Assembly (NCBI GenBank): GCA_012800995.1
Contig: JAAZIH010000277.1
Span: 1 to 11,445, forward strand
Length of the DNA stretch: 11,445 nucleotides
Reading direction: 5' to 3'
DNA from: Chloroflexota bacterium
GTDB taxonomy: Bacteria > Chloroflexota > Anaerolineae > Anaerolineales > Anaerolineaceae
Part shown: piece by piece, positions 5,526-11,445 of the stretch
Position numbering within the stretch: the stretch's first letter is position 1
Layout of the letters: the number at the start of each line of letters is the position of its first letter
Notes under the pieces: model-generated
Databases searched by the model: none
Told to the model about the DNA's origin: nothing
The model's input: only the letters and a program-made list of their open reading frames with translations
Translations under genes and position numbers: made by a program

Positions 5526-8441
5526 ATGAACTCCAAAGATCATCCAGGTCAAAACAGGACCTTAGATGAATCATATTCCAATACGAAAGCATCCGTATTG
5601 CCAAGCGAACGTCGTGAATTACGCAAAAAACAACTCGAAATCATCGCAAAAGTCAGCAAATCGATTACTGGCACGCTTGACTTAAATCGTTTATTGAAGC
5701 GGATTACCTCTCTGGTTCACAAAGAGTTCGGATATCCTTTCGTACACATTTTTTTAGTGCACTATGTTCCCCAAACAATCGAATTCGCGTTTGGAAGTGG
5801 CGCGCGTGCCAAAGATTACAAAAACATCAAAGTCAGTTTTGATATTCAATCGCCAATCGGTCTCATTCCTCTTGCGGTACGCACCCGACAAACCCAGCTC
5901 TCAAACGATGTTTCCAACGACCCTCAATATTTATTGTACAAACCCGAAGATGCGGTAACAAATTCAGAATTGGTCGTGCCATTGGTCTATGGTGATCAAA
6001 TCTTAGGGGTTTTGGATGTGCAATCTGACAAAATAAACGCTTTTGATACTGAGGATATTGAAGTTCTCGAGACACTTAGCGCTCACATTGCCATCGCCAT
6101 CAATAACGCCAATATGTACCGCTCTGAAGTTTGGCGGCGACGAGGCGCTGAAAGCTTGCGCGATATCGCTCTTCTGCTGGCTGAAAACATTAAACTCGAC
6201 GATCTCTACCAAACTGTATTTAAAAAAATGCAAAAACTCCTGCCAAGTACCATCGCGAGCATTTGGTTGTATGAACCCGTTGAAGAAGATGAATCGCCCT
6301 CCATTTTAAAGTTGGTTTCCAGCAGGACGAGCCAAAAAAACATCAAAAAACCCAGAGACATCATGATAGATATTGCTGATGTTTGGTTCAAAGAAGTCCT
6401 TGAAAAGGATAATGCCATCATCCGTCTAACCGGTGATCCAAGTGACCCTTTCTACCAACGTGGTTATTTAATTGAAAAATTTTCCGCCATTGCCGCGCCA
6501 CTTTCAACGGGTGGCAAGCAATTGGGTGTGTTGTTACTTCATGAAAACAGTTTTGGGCGATATGGGAATGAAGCCCGCAACATTACCGCTTCTTTCGCTG
6601 GTTATACAGCTGTTGCTATTGAAAACAGTCGATTAAGTGCGGAATCAGTTGACCAAGCCTGGGTATCTACCATCCTTTTACAGGTTGCCCTGGCAACACA
6701 AACCCTTACAACTATCCCTGATCTCATCGAAACGATAGGGCAATTAACCATCGCCTTGATTGATGGACGCCTGGGTGGCATCTTGATGCCCCAACCGGTT
6801 GGCTCAGGATATTTCATGCCGGCTCTGTATGGCAAAGTTAACCAGCAGCAAGCTGATACTATTTCTGCGGAAGTGTTCAACGAAGACGTCTTCACTGAAA
6901 TCAAATTTGACGAAATTGAACGTGCCGTTCCGGCTTCCGATTTTACAGAAAAGTTCCGCAAACTATTCAAGCTTCGCGATAACGACGTTGTGCTTCTCTT
7001 TCCTTTAGTCGCGCACAACCAAACTATGGGCATCCTTATGCATGTCACCAAGAGTGAATTACACCATACAGACCCAGAACGCTTGCTTGGTAAACAACGT
7101 TTCACACTTTTGCGTGGTATCGCGCAACAAACCGCAATTAACTTGCAGAACATCAACCTGGTTCACGAACGCCAGGAAGAAAGCTATATTTCTAACGTGC
7201 TGCTGCAACTTTCAAACTATTTCGTTACCAGTGGAAGCTTATCGCGGGCATTGGAACTACTCTGCGAATCGCTCTACACCTTAATTGGAGCTGAAGATGT
7301 ACTCATCCTTGAACGGAATGAAGACGGCAGTTATTTCGTGCGCTCCTTGCGCAGCGTACACCTTTCAAAAACCGAAGAAAACCAGTTCTTGGGTAAAAAA
7401 TTTCCTCGCGAGATCTTTGATCCGCTTAAAAAAGAAGGCGATGGTATCAAACTGTTCGTCAAGCCCCATGCCTGGTACAAACAACTTGGTTTGGCTAACA
7501 CCAAGGTCAATCAATCAAAAGCTAATGAGCTCGAAACACTCATTGCTCCACTAACTGTACCAGCCGAAGATTATGGCTTATTCTTAGTCACCTTGCGCGA
7601 CCTCAAAGTCAGGGATCACCGCAAAACGCTCTTAGTCGAAATCGCCGACCAAATTGCGTCAGCCGTGCAAAACAACCATTTACATTACGTTCAGAACTTA
7701 CAAACTTTAATTGAGCGCGAATTCCAACTGGCGCGTCAAATCCAAAAAACTTTCCTGCCCGAAAAATTACCGGATATCCCGGGCTATGATATTGCAGTGC
7801 AATGGCAAACCGCCCGCGATGTGGGAGGTGATTTTTACGATGCCTTTGAAGTGAAACCTGGCTACACCGGCCTGATCATCGCAGATGTTTCAGACAAAGG
7901 TCTGCCGGCATCTCTTTATATGACCGTTAGTCGTACGCTTATCAGAGCGATTGCCCTTGAAGATATCTCGCCGGCTCAAACGCTCGAGCGAGTCAACCAT
8001 CTTCTTCAACTTGATTCCTCCCAGGGCTTTTTCGTCACGGTATTTTACGGCGTACTTGAACAAGCCACAGGTAAGATGGAATACTGCATAGCTGGTCATA
8101 ATCCACCCTATTTCCTCAATTTCGCCAAGAAAAAAGTAACTCAATTCCCTCGGGGTGGAATTGCACTTGGCGCGATGGACCCGATCCATCTGCGCAATGA
8201 ACTTATTCAATTCGAACCGGGCGATGCCTGCGCGCTTTTTACCGACGGTATTACAGAAACTTTCAATCCGCACGGCATGCCATTTGGTAATCAGCGTTTC
8301 GAACGCTCATTAGCCAAAGCCTTTAATGCTACTGCGCAAGAATTACTCGATATTGTCGAACGCGATGTTGAAGCCTTTCGAGATGGCGCGCCAACCGCTG
8401 ATGACACAACTTTTTTGGTAATCAAAAGGTTAAACGAGTAA
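5526..8441 (+). CDS. Four-GAF-domain SpoIIE/PP2C-type serine phosphatase
   Basis: The 971-residue protein is a sensor phosphatase without membrane segments. Four GAF or GAF-like domains run in tandem at about residues 35-195, 210-370, 390-545 and 565-718; the first is the most canonical (LVVPLVYGDQILGVLDVQS) and the third and fourth are divergent. A helical, probably coiled-coil linker at about 715-745 ends in RQIQKTFLPEKLP, the typical lead-in to RsbU/SpoIIE phosphatases. The PP2C-type domain spans about 748-970. It has the metal-binding DVGGDFYD (765-772), IADVSDKG with Asp787, GHNPPYF, FTDGITE with Asp907, and the terminal Asp959-Asp960, so it should be active. It would dephosphorylate a STAS protein phosphorylated by the kinase encoded upstream, with the GAF domains sensing small ligands or redox state; the ligands are unknown. 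The start has a strong GGAGGA at 5517-5522. Confidence 0.94.
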   Translation: MNSKDHPGQNRTLDESYSNTKASVLPSERRELRKKQLEIIAKVSKSITGTLDLNRLLKRITSLVHKEFGYPFVHIFLVHYVPQTIEFAFGSGARAKDYKNIKVSFDIQSPIGLIPLAVRTRQTQLSNDVSNDPQYLLYKPEDAVTNSELVVPLVYGDQILGVLDVQSDKINAFDTEDIEVLETLSAHIAIAINNANMYRSEVWRRRGAESLRDIALLLAENIKLDDLYQTVFKKMQKLLPSTIASIWLYEPVEEDESPSILKLVSSRTSQKNIKKPRDIMIDIADVWFKEVLEKDNAIIRLTGDPSDPFYQRGYLIEKFSAIAAPLSTGGKQLGVLLLHENSFGRYGNEARNITASFAGYTAVAIENSRLSAESVDQAWVSTILLQVALATQTLTTIPDLIETIGQLTIALIDGRLGGILMPQPVGSGYFMPALYGKVNQQQADTISAEVFNEDVFTEIKFDEIERAVPASDFTEKFRKLFKLRDNDVVLLFPLVAHNQTMGILMHVTKSELHHTDPERLLGKQRFTLLRGIAQQTAINLQNINLVHERQEESYISNVLLQLSNYFVTSGSLSRALELLCESLYTLIGAEDVLILERNEDGSYFVRSLRSVHLSKTEENQFLGKKFPREIFDPLKKEGDGIKLFVKPHAWYKQLGLANTKVNQSKANELETLIAPLTVPAEDYGLFLVTLRDLKVRDHRKTLLVEIADQIASAVQNNHLHYVQNLQTLIEREFQLARQIQKTFLPEKLPDIPGYDIAVQWQTARDVGGDFYDAFEVKPGYTGLIIADVSDKGLPASLYMTVSRTLIRAIALEDISPAQTLERVNHLLQLDSSQGFFVTVFYGVLEQATGKMEYCIAGHNPPYFLNFAKKKVTQFPRGGIALGAMDPIHLRNELIQFEPGDACALFTDGITETFNPHGMPFGNQRFERSLAKAFNATAQELLDIVERDVEAFRDGAPTADDTTFLVIKRLNE

Positions 8442-8477
8442 TTCAACCGTCAACCTGCCTAATGGAAGATCATTAAT

Positions 8478-9470
8478 ATGCCTTTTTATATTGTTCAAAA
8501 TGACATTACCCTCATGGAAGTTGACGCTATCGTCAATGCCGCTAATCGGGAATTACTTATGGGTGGCGGGGTTTGTGGCGCCATTTTCAAAGCGGCTGGT
8601 GCCAGAAAGTTGACTGAAGCCTGCGCGCCCTTGGGCCCTATTGATACTGGCCAGGCAGTCATCACTCCTGGCTTTAACTTAGCAGCTAAATATGTCATTC
8701 ACGCAGTTGGACCCATTTATAGCCTTTATTCACCCGATACAAGTCAAAACTTGCTTTACGCTGCCTACACTTCTGCTTTAACCTTATGCCGCGATAAAGG
8801 GCTTGAGAGCATTGCTTTTCCACTTATCTCAAGTGGCATTTATGGATATCCCGAAGATCAAGCCCTTAAAGTGGCAAAAAAAGCCATTCATGACTTCCTC
8901 AGTCAGTATGATTTAGATGTCTATTTGGTTCTGCTTAGCAAGGCTATCATATTCAGGAATCAAAGCTGGCTCAATAAGGTGAAAAACTTTGTTGAAACAC
9001 GGTTTCAAAGGAAACCTTTAGCTTTTCCATATCAGGCACCGCCAGATATTTTGAGCCAAGCTATCCCTAAACCCATCATAGCCAGAGAAAGCCAAAAGCA
9101 AGACAAAATCCAGGAAGCACTCAAAAATCTTGATGAACCTTTTTCAAGTTTTCTGCTCCGGCTGATTGACAGCAAAGGCAAAACAGATGTTGAAGTTTAC
9201 AAGCGCGCCAATATCGACCGAAAACTCTTTTCAAAAATTCGCAGCATCCCAAATTACATCCCCAGCAAACGTACCACTTTGGCACTCGCCATCGCGTTGG
9301 AACTTAACCTGAGCGAGACCGAAATTCTGTTAAAAAAAGCTGGTTATGCGCTTTCGCACAGCCAGGTTTTTGATGTCATCATTGAGTATTTCATCATCAA
9401 TCGTCACTACGATATCTACGATATAAACGATGTCCTCTTCTCCTATGACCAGGCACTCTTAGGTTCGTAG
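8478..9470 (+). CDS. Macro-domain protein with C-terminal helix-turn-helix-like domain
   Basis: The protein has 330 residues in two parts. Residues 1 to about 170 are a macro (ADP-ribose-binding) domain with VNAAN (19-23), the GGGVCGAI loop (29-36) and the SSGIYGYP phosphate loop (118-125), all intact. Relatives remove ADP-ribose from proteins or deacetylate O-acetyl-ADP-ribose. A variable linker follows at about 175-215. Residues about 220-330 are a conserved-looking helical domain. Its core, VYKRANIDRKLFSKIRS (240-256), then SKRTTLALAIALELNLS and KKAGYALS, has the spacing of a Cro/XRE-like helix-turn-helix. This suggests DNA or RNA binding tied to ADP-ribose sensing, but the turn is atypical and protein binding is equally possible. 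It lies 36 bp after the phosphatase gene with GGAAG at 8464-8468, so it may be co-transcribed with it. A VWA gene follows. From memory, this macro-HTH architecture also occurs in other bacteria such as Firmicutes. Confidence 0.9.
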   Translation: MPFYIVQNDITLMEVDAIVNAANRELLMGGGVCGAIFKAAGARKLTEACAPLGPIDTGQAVITPGFNLAAKYVIHAVGPIYSLYSPDTSQNLLYAAYTSALTLCRDKGLESIAFPLISSGIYGYPEDQALKVAKKAIHDFLSQYDLDVYLVLLSKAIIFRNQSWLNKVKNFVETRFQRKPLAFPYQAPPDILSQAIPKPIIARESQKQDKIQEALKNLDEPFSSFLLRLIDSKGKTDVEVYKRANIDRKLFSKIRSIPNYIPSKRTTLALAIALELNLSETEILLKKAGYALSHSQVFDVIIEYFIINRHYDIYDINDVLFSYDQALLGS

Positions 9471-9510
9471 AACGCATTTCGCTTTAAAATCATTCATAAA
9501 CTGCTTAGAA

Positions 9511-9537
9511 AAATGTCGCTTTTCAAGCGACCATTTT
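9511..9537 (+). terminator. Terminator-like hairpin after the macro-domain gene
   Basis: GTCGCTT at 9515-9521 pairs perfectly with AAGCGAC at 9525-9531 around a TTC loop. After a two-base mismatch, A residues at 9511-9513 and just before can pair with TTTT at 9534-9537. The 3' side is T-rich (CATTTTCATTTTC) but the T-run is interrupted. This is probably a moderate terminator or attenuator between the macro and VWA genes. Confidence 0.5.
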
Positions 9538-9573
9538 CATTTTCAAAACTTGTATCATAGGAGCATGATGAAT

Positions 9574-9580
9574 AAAGGAG
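9574..9580 (+). promoter_or_regulatory. Shine-Dalgarno site that fixes the VWA start
   Basis: AAAGGAG lies 8 bases before the ATG at 9589 and is near consensus. The same frame is open upstream through a TTG at 9550 and ATGs at 9565 and 9568. Their only nearby purine run, AGGAG at 9559-9563, is 1 and 4 bases from those ATGs, which is too close for good initiation. Confidence 0.7.
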
Positions 9581-9588
9581 ATAAGAAA

Positions 9589-10239
9589 ATGAAAAACGAA
9601 ATAACAGAAATGGTCCTTATTTTAGACCGCAGCGGCTCAATGACCGGGCTCGAAAGCGATACCATTGGTGGCTTCAACAGCATGATTGCCAAACAAAAAG
9701 CCCTTGAAGGGTCTTGTCGCGTAACAACCGTGCTCTTTGATAACATCTACGAACTCTTACACGACCGAATCGACATCCAGGGCGTTAGCCCTATCACAAC
9801 AAAGGAGTATTTTACCCGTGGCTCAACCGCGCTTTTGGATGCGATTGGATTTAGTATTCAAAAAATAAAGAACGTACAAGATCGTTCAGCTGATGGCTTC
9901 CAGGCAGAAAAGGTCATTTTCATCATCATCACCGATGGCATGGAAAACGCCAGTCGCGAATACACTCTTGGGAAAATTAAATCGTTGATCGAAGAACAGA
10001 AAGACAAACACAACTGGGAATTTATTTTCATCGGTGCCAACATTGATGCCATCCAAACCGCCAGCCAGTTCGGTATCAGTGCCAACCGAGCGGTTAATTA
10101 TGTGCCCGATAGTCACGGTACCCAAATGAACTTCATGAGCATGCACAAGGCAGTTGCGAATTTTCGAAATTATGGAAAAGTAAACGATAGCGACCTCGAT
10201 GAAATCAGGAAAGATCATAAAAAGCGGGGAATAAAGTAA
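9589..10239 (+). CDS. Soluble VWA-domain protein with intact MIDAS site
   Basis: Starting at the ATG after AAAGGAG, the protein has 216 residues and is essentially one von Willebrand factor A domain. The metal-ion-dependent adhesion site is complete: the DxSxS motif as Asp13, Ser15 and Ser17 in LDRSGSM, Thr80 in RGSTALLDA, and Asp116 in ITDGMENAS. There is no signal peptide, membrane helix or extra domain, so it is a cytoplasmic, TerY-like stand-alone VWA rather than a surface adhesin. Such proteins usually act as metal-dependent assembly factors for a partner complex. Its immediate neighbour is the macro-HTH gene, in the same direction but across a 118-bp gap with a hairpin, so it may have its own promoter; I found no convincing one. 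The Lys-rich tail (RKDHKKRGIK) is hydrophilic. Confidence 0.9.
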   Translation: MKNEITEMVLILDRSGSMTGLESDTIGGFNSMIAKQKALEGSCRVTTVLFDNIYELLHDRIDIQGVSPITTKEYFTRGSTALLDAIGFSIQKIKNVQDRSADGFQAEKVIFIIITDGMENASREYTLGKIKSLIEEQKDKHNWEFIFIGANIDAIQTASQFGISANRAVNYVPDSHGTQMNFMSMHKAVANFRNYGKVNDSDLDEIRKDHKKRGIK

Positions 10240-10278
10240 AGAGCAATCGTTTGATTGTCATAAACAGGGGGATAATTA

Positions 10279-10308
10279 CGAAAGAGTTGGCATCATCCAA
10301 CTCTTTCG
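10279..10308 (+). terminator. Strong 12-bp hairpin after the VWA gene, probable terminator
   Basis: CGAAAGAGTTGG at 10279-10290 is perfectly complementary to CCAACTCTTTCG at 10297-10308 with a CATCAT loop, 39 bases after the VWA stop. Only three Ts follow (CATTTAGC), so it is an imperfect intrinsic terminator; it could instead protect the 3' end of the mRNA. The rest of 10240-10471 shows no gene; a weak 6-bp stem (TCTGTT/AACAGA) sits at 10350-10369. Confidence 0.6.
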
Positions 10309-10427
10309 CATTTAGCACATATACCAAAGAATTGATATAAGGCTTTTGCTCTGTTTTTTAAATAACAGATTGATGTAATAGTTCTCTGACAAAAGGCTAA
10401 GTAAGTTCACGTTTTCGCGAGGTTTCA

Positions 10428-10436
10428 TGCTATAAT
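10428..10436 (+). promoter_or_regulatory. Extended -10 promoter for pfkB-parA
   Basis: TGCTATAAT matches the extended -10 consensus exactly, as does the element before the anti-sigma gene. A partial -35 (TTCACG at 10406-10411, 19-bp spacing) is possible. Transcription would start near 10443, giving a leader of about 29 bases before the ATG at 10472. Confidence 0.5.
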
Positions 10437-10445
10437 CACCAATCC

Positions 10446-10468
10446 AAGGAGGGCTCTTGAAGCTCTGA
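10446..10468 (+). promoter_or_regulatory. Displaced Shine-Dalgarno and three-codon TTG mini-frame before pfkB
   Basis: AAGGAGGG at 10446-10453 is the strongest ribosome site in the region but ends 18 bases before the pfkB ATG. Three bases after it lies TTG (10457-10459), followed by AAG, CTC and the stop TGA (10466-10468), in the same frame as pfkB. This could be a minimal upstream frame with reinitiation at the ATG three bases after the stop, or simply an unusually long spacer. Confidence 0.35.
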
Positions 10469-10471
10469 TTT

Positions 10472-11338
10472 ATGTGTGTAATTATCAGTAATGCGATTGA
10501 TTATCTTCTAATTGGACATGTCACTGAAGACCTTCAGTCTGATGAAACAATTGTGCTTGGAGGAACGGTTACCTATTCCGGTCTCACTGCTCGGGCTTTG
10601 GGTCATCAGCCTGCTATTATCACCAGTTGCTCAAAAGAAACACCCCTGCAAGCCCTCGAAGATTTTCCAATCCACATCGTTCCTTCAGCCAAAACAACCC
10701 AGTTCCGCAATACGCCGAGCGAAAACGGCAGAATACAGCATCTCTACGCGCAAGCCAGAATAATCAACGCTGATGACTTGCCAGACAATTGGACGAACCC
10801 AGCCATTGTGCATATCGCGCCAGTTTTTAATGATGTTAATCCAGCTTTGTTGGCACACTTCCCCAACAGTTTTCGCTGTTTAACACCCCAGGGCTGGATG
10901 CGCGATGTGGATGAATGTGGCGTTGTCCAGGCTAAAAAGCTTGAATGCATCGATAAATGGCTTGGCTACGCGCATGCGATTGTACTCAGCCGCGAAGACC
11001 TCCAAGGCGATATGGACGAAGCCGAAAAGTTGGCAAAACAGGTGCCTGTCCTGGTTGTAACCGAACGCGATAAAGGCGCTTTAGTCTTTTCAAATGGTCA
11101 GCGAAATCACTTTCCAGCACCATCGGTGAAGCTGGTCGATGATACAGGATCTGGTGACATTTTTGCGGCTTGTTTTTTCCATCATCTTTACCGTCATCAA
11201 AATGTCTGGCAAGCCGCGCGCTTTGCAGTGGACTTAGCCAGTCGATCGGTCAGTCGCCCTGCTCTTGATGGCATACCTACCCCCGAAGAAATCCAAAAAG
11301 CCCACGATATGGCTTTAGAACAGGCTGTTTATGGCTAA
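10472..11338 (+). CDS. PfkB-family carbohydrate/nucleoside kinase
   Basis: This 288-residue protein resembles ribokinase/PfkB kinases, which phosphorylate sugars or nucleosides with ATP. The N-terminal [10 protein letters not shown] and the GG-T-V-T-YSG substrate-side block at 30-37 match the family. The second PfkB signature is present as [13 protein letters not shown], with DTGSGD at 224-229; Asp229 is the predicted catalytic base, and the Gly-Ser-Gly forms the anion hole (usually GAG). It is slightly short for the family and the lid region looks reduced; the substrate cannot be assigned. The ATG at 10472 is used because the frame is closed by TGA at 10466; the good Shine-Dalgarno is 18 bases away, so the start is less sure. 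The stop overlaps the parA start by 8 bases, which indicates translational coupling. There is no clear link between a sugar kinase and partitioning. Confidence 0.88.
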   Translation: MCVIISNAIDYLLIGHVTEDLQSDETIVLGGTVTYSGLTARALGHQPAIITSCSKETPLQALEDFPIHIVPSAKTTQFRNTPSENGRIQHLYAQARIINADDLPDNWTNPAIVHIAPVFNDVNPALLAHFPNSFRCLTPQGWMRDVDECGVVQAKKLECIDKWLGYAHAIVLSREDLQGDMDEAEKLAKQVPVLVVTERDKGALVFSNGQRNHFPAPSVKLVDDTGSGDIFAACFFHHLYRHQNVWQAARFAVDLASRSVSRPALDGIPTPEEIQKAHDMALEQAVYG

Positions 11339-11445
11339 AATCTACACGATTGTCAATCAAAAAGGTGGTGTGGGCAAAACCACCACCAGCATTAATTTAG
11401 GCGCGAAACTCGGCGAATTTGGACTGCGCGTGCTCATCGTTGATC
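11331..11445 (+). CDS. parA: ParA/Soj-family ATPase, N-terminal part (truncated by window edge)
   Basis: Only 38 codons are inside the window. The sequence opens [20 protein letters not shown], with the deviant Walker A motif KGGVGKTT at residues 11-18 including the signature Lys11 and Lys16, and continues to VLIVD, the start of the next strand. This is diagnostic of the ParA/MinD superfamily; the [10 protein letters not shown] form is typical of chromosomal Soj/ParA, which moves origin regions on the nucleoid with ParB. Without the rest, a plasmid-type ParA cannot be ruled out. The ATG overlaps the end of the pfkB-family gene by 8 bases, and the upstream Shine-Dalgarno is weak, so translation is probably coupled. 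Confidence 0.9.
   Translation, partial: MAKIYTIVNQKGGVGKTTTSINLGAKLGEFGLRVLIVD

Noticed and set aside
6602..7156. Minus-strand open frame of 184 codons inside the phosphatase gene
   Set aside because: It lies wholly opposite a well-supported domain-rich gene, has low-complexity Ser/Arg/Cys-rich composition and no recognisable motif or ribosome site.
7890..8273. Minus-strand open frame of 127 codons opposite the PP2C domain
   Set aside because: It is a shadow of conserved catalytic motifs on the plus strand, with no motif of its own.
9550..9588. TTG or ATG starts upstream of 9589 for the VWA protein
   Set aside because: AAAGGAG is ideally spaced for 9589, and the VWA fold begins right after that ATG.
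10350..10369. TCTGTT/AACAGA stem in the gap before pfkB
   Set aside because: Six pairs with an AT-rich 8-base loop are too weak to call a terminator or a regulatory RNA.
1..11445. CRISPR array, tRNA, rRNA, insertion sequence or phage genes
   Set aside because: I saw no regularly spaced repeats, cloverleaf or rRNA-like sequence, transposase motifs or terminal inverted repeats in the window.

Overview
The window looks like chromosomal DNA of a moderate-GC, free-living bacterium. The gene mix points to Chloroflexota, perhaps the Anaerolineae: a multi-GAF SpoIIE-type phosphatase beside an RsbW-like kinase, a two-anchor bacterial-SH3 protein, a zinc-ribbon protein with an unrecognised N-terminal domain, and a PfkB kinase overlapping parA. 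This placement rests on general resemblance, not on a marker gene, so confidence is low. There is no sign of a phage, transposon, CRISPR array, rRNA or tRNA. Coding density is high and no gene-free stretch exceeds 300 bases.

Left part (1-5016), mostly housekeeping and envelope genes. A truncated one-TM protein gene reads leftward and diverges from a patatin-like lipid hydrolase (492-1388). The hydrolase converges on a membrane-anchored SH3 protein (1401-2045, minus). A zinc-ribbon protein (2093-2689), a DegV fatty-acid-binding protein (2767-3621) and an RluA-type pseudouridine synthase (3645-4343) then read rightward. The synthase gene overlaps, tail to tail by 44 bp, a leftward radC-family gene (4300-5016).

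Central part (5085-10239), signalling. An extended -10 promoter precedes an RsbW/SpoIIAB-like anti-sigma kinase (5085-5498) and a 971-residue protein with four GAF-like domains and a C-terminal SpoIIE/PP2C phosphatase (5526-8441). This looks like a partner-switching module, in which kinase and phosphatase would act oppositely on a STAS-domain antagonist; no STAS gene is present here. Only 36 bp downstream lies a macro-domain protein with a C-terminal helix-turn-helix-like domain (8478-9470). After a terminator-like hairpin comes a small soluble VWA protein with an intact MIDAS site (9589-10239). The macro-HTH/VWA pair next to a phosphatase module is the best candidate for a poorly described stress-signalling system: ADP-ribose recognition or removal, possible nucleic-acid binding and a metal-dependent adhesion scaffold. 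The functional link is inference from gene order.

Right part (10240-11445). A 12-bp hairpin follows the VWA gene. An extended -10 promoter then drives a PfkB-family sugar or nucleoside kinase (10472-11338), whose last 8 bases overlap the start of a ParA/Soj ATPase that runs off the window end. The PfkB start region is odd: its strong Shine-Dalgarno sequence lies too far from the ATG and instead precedes a three-codon TTG mini-frame.
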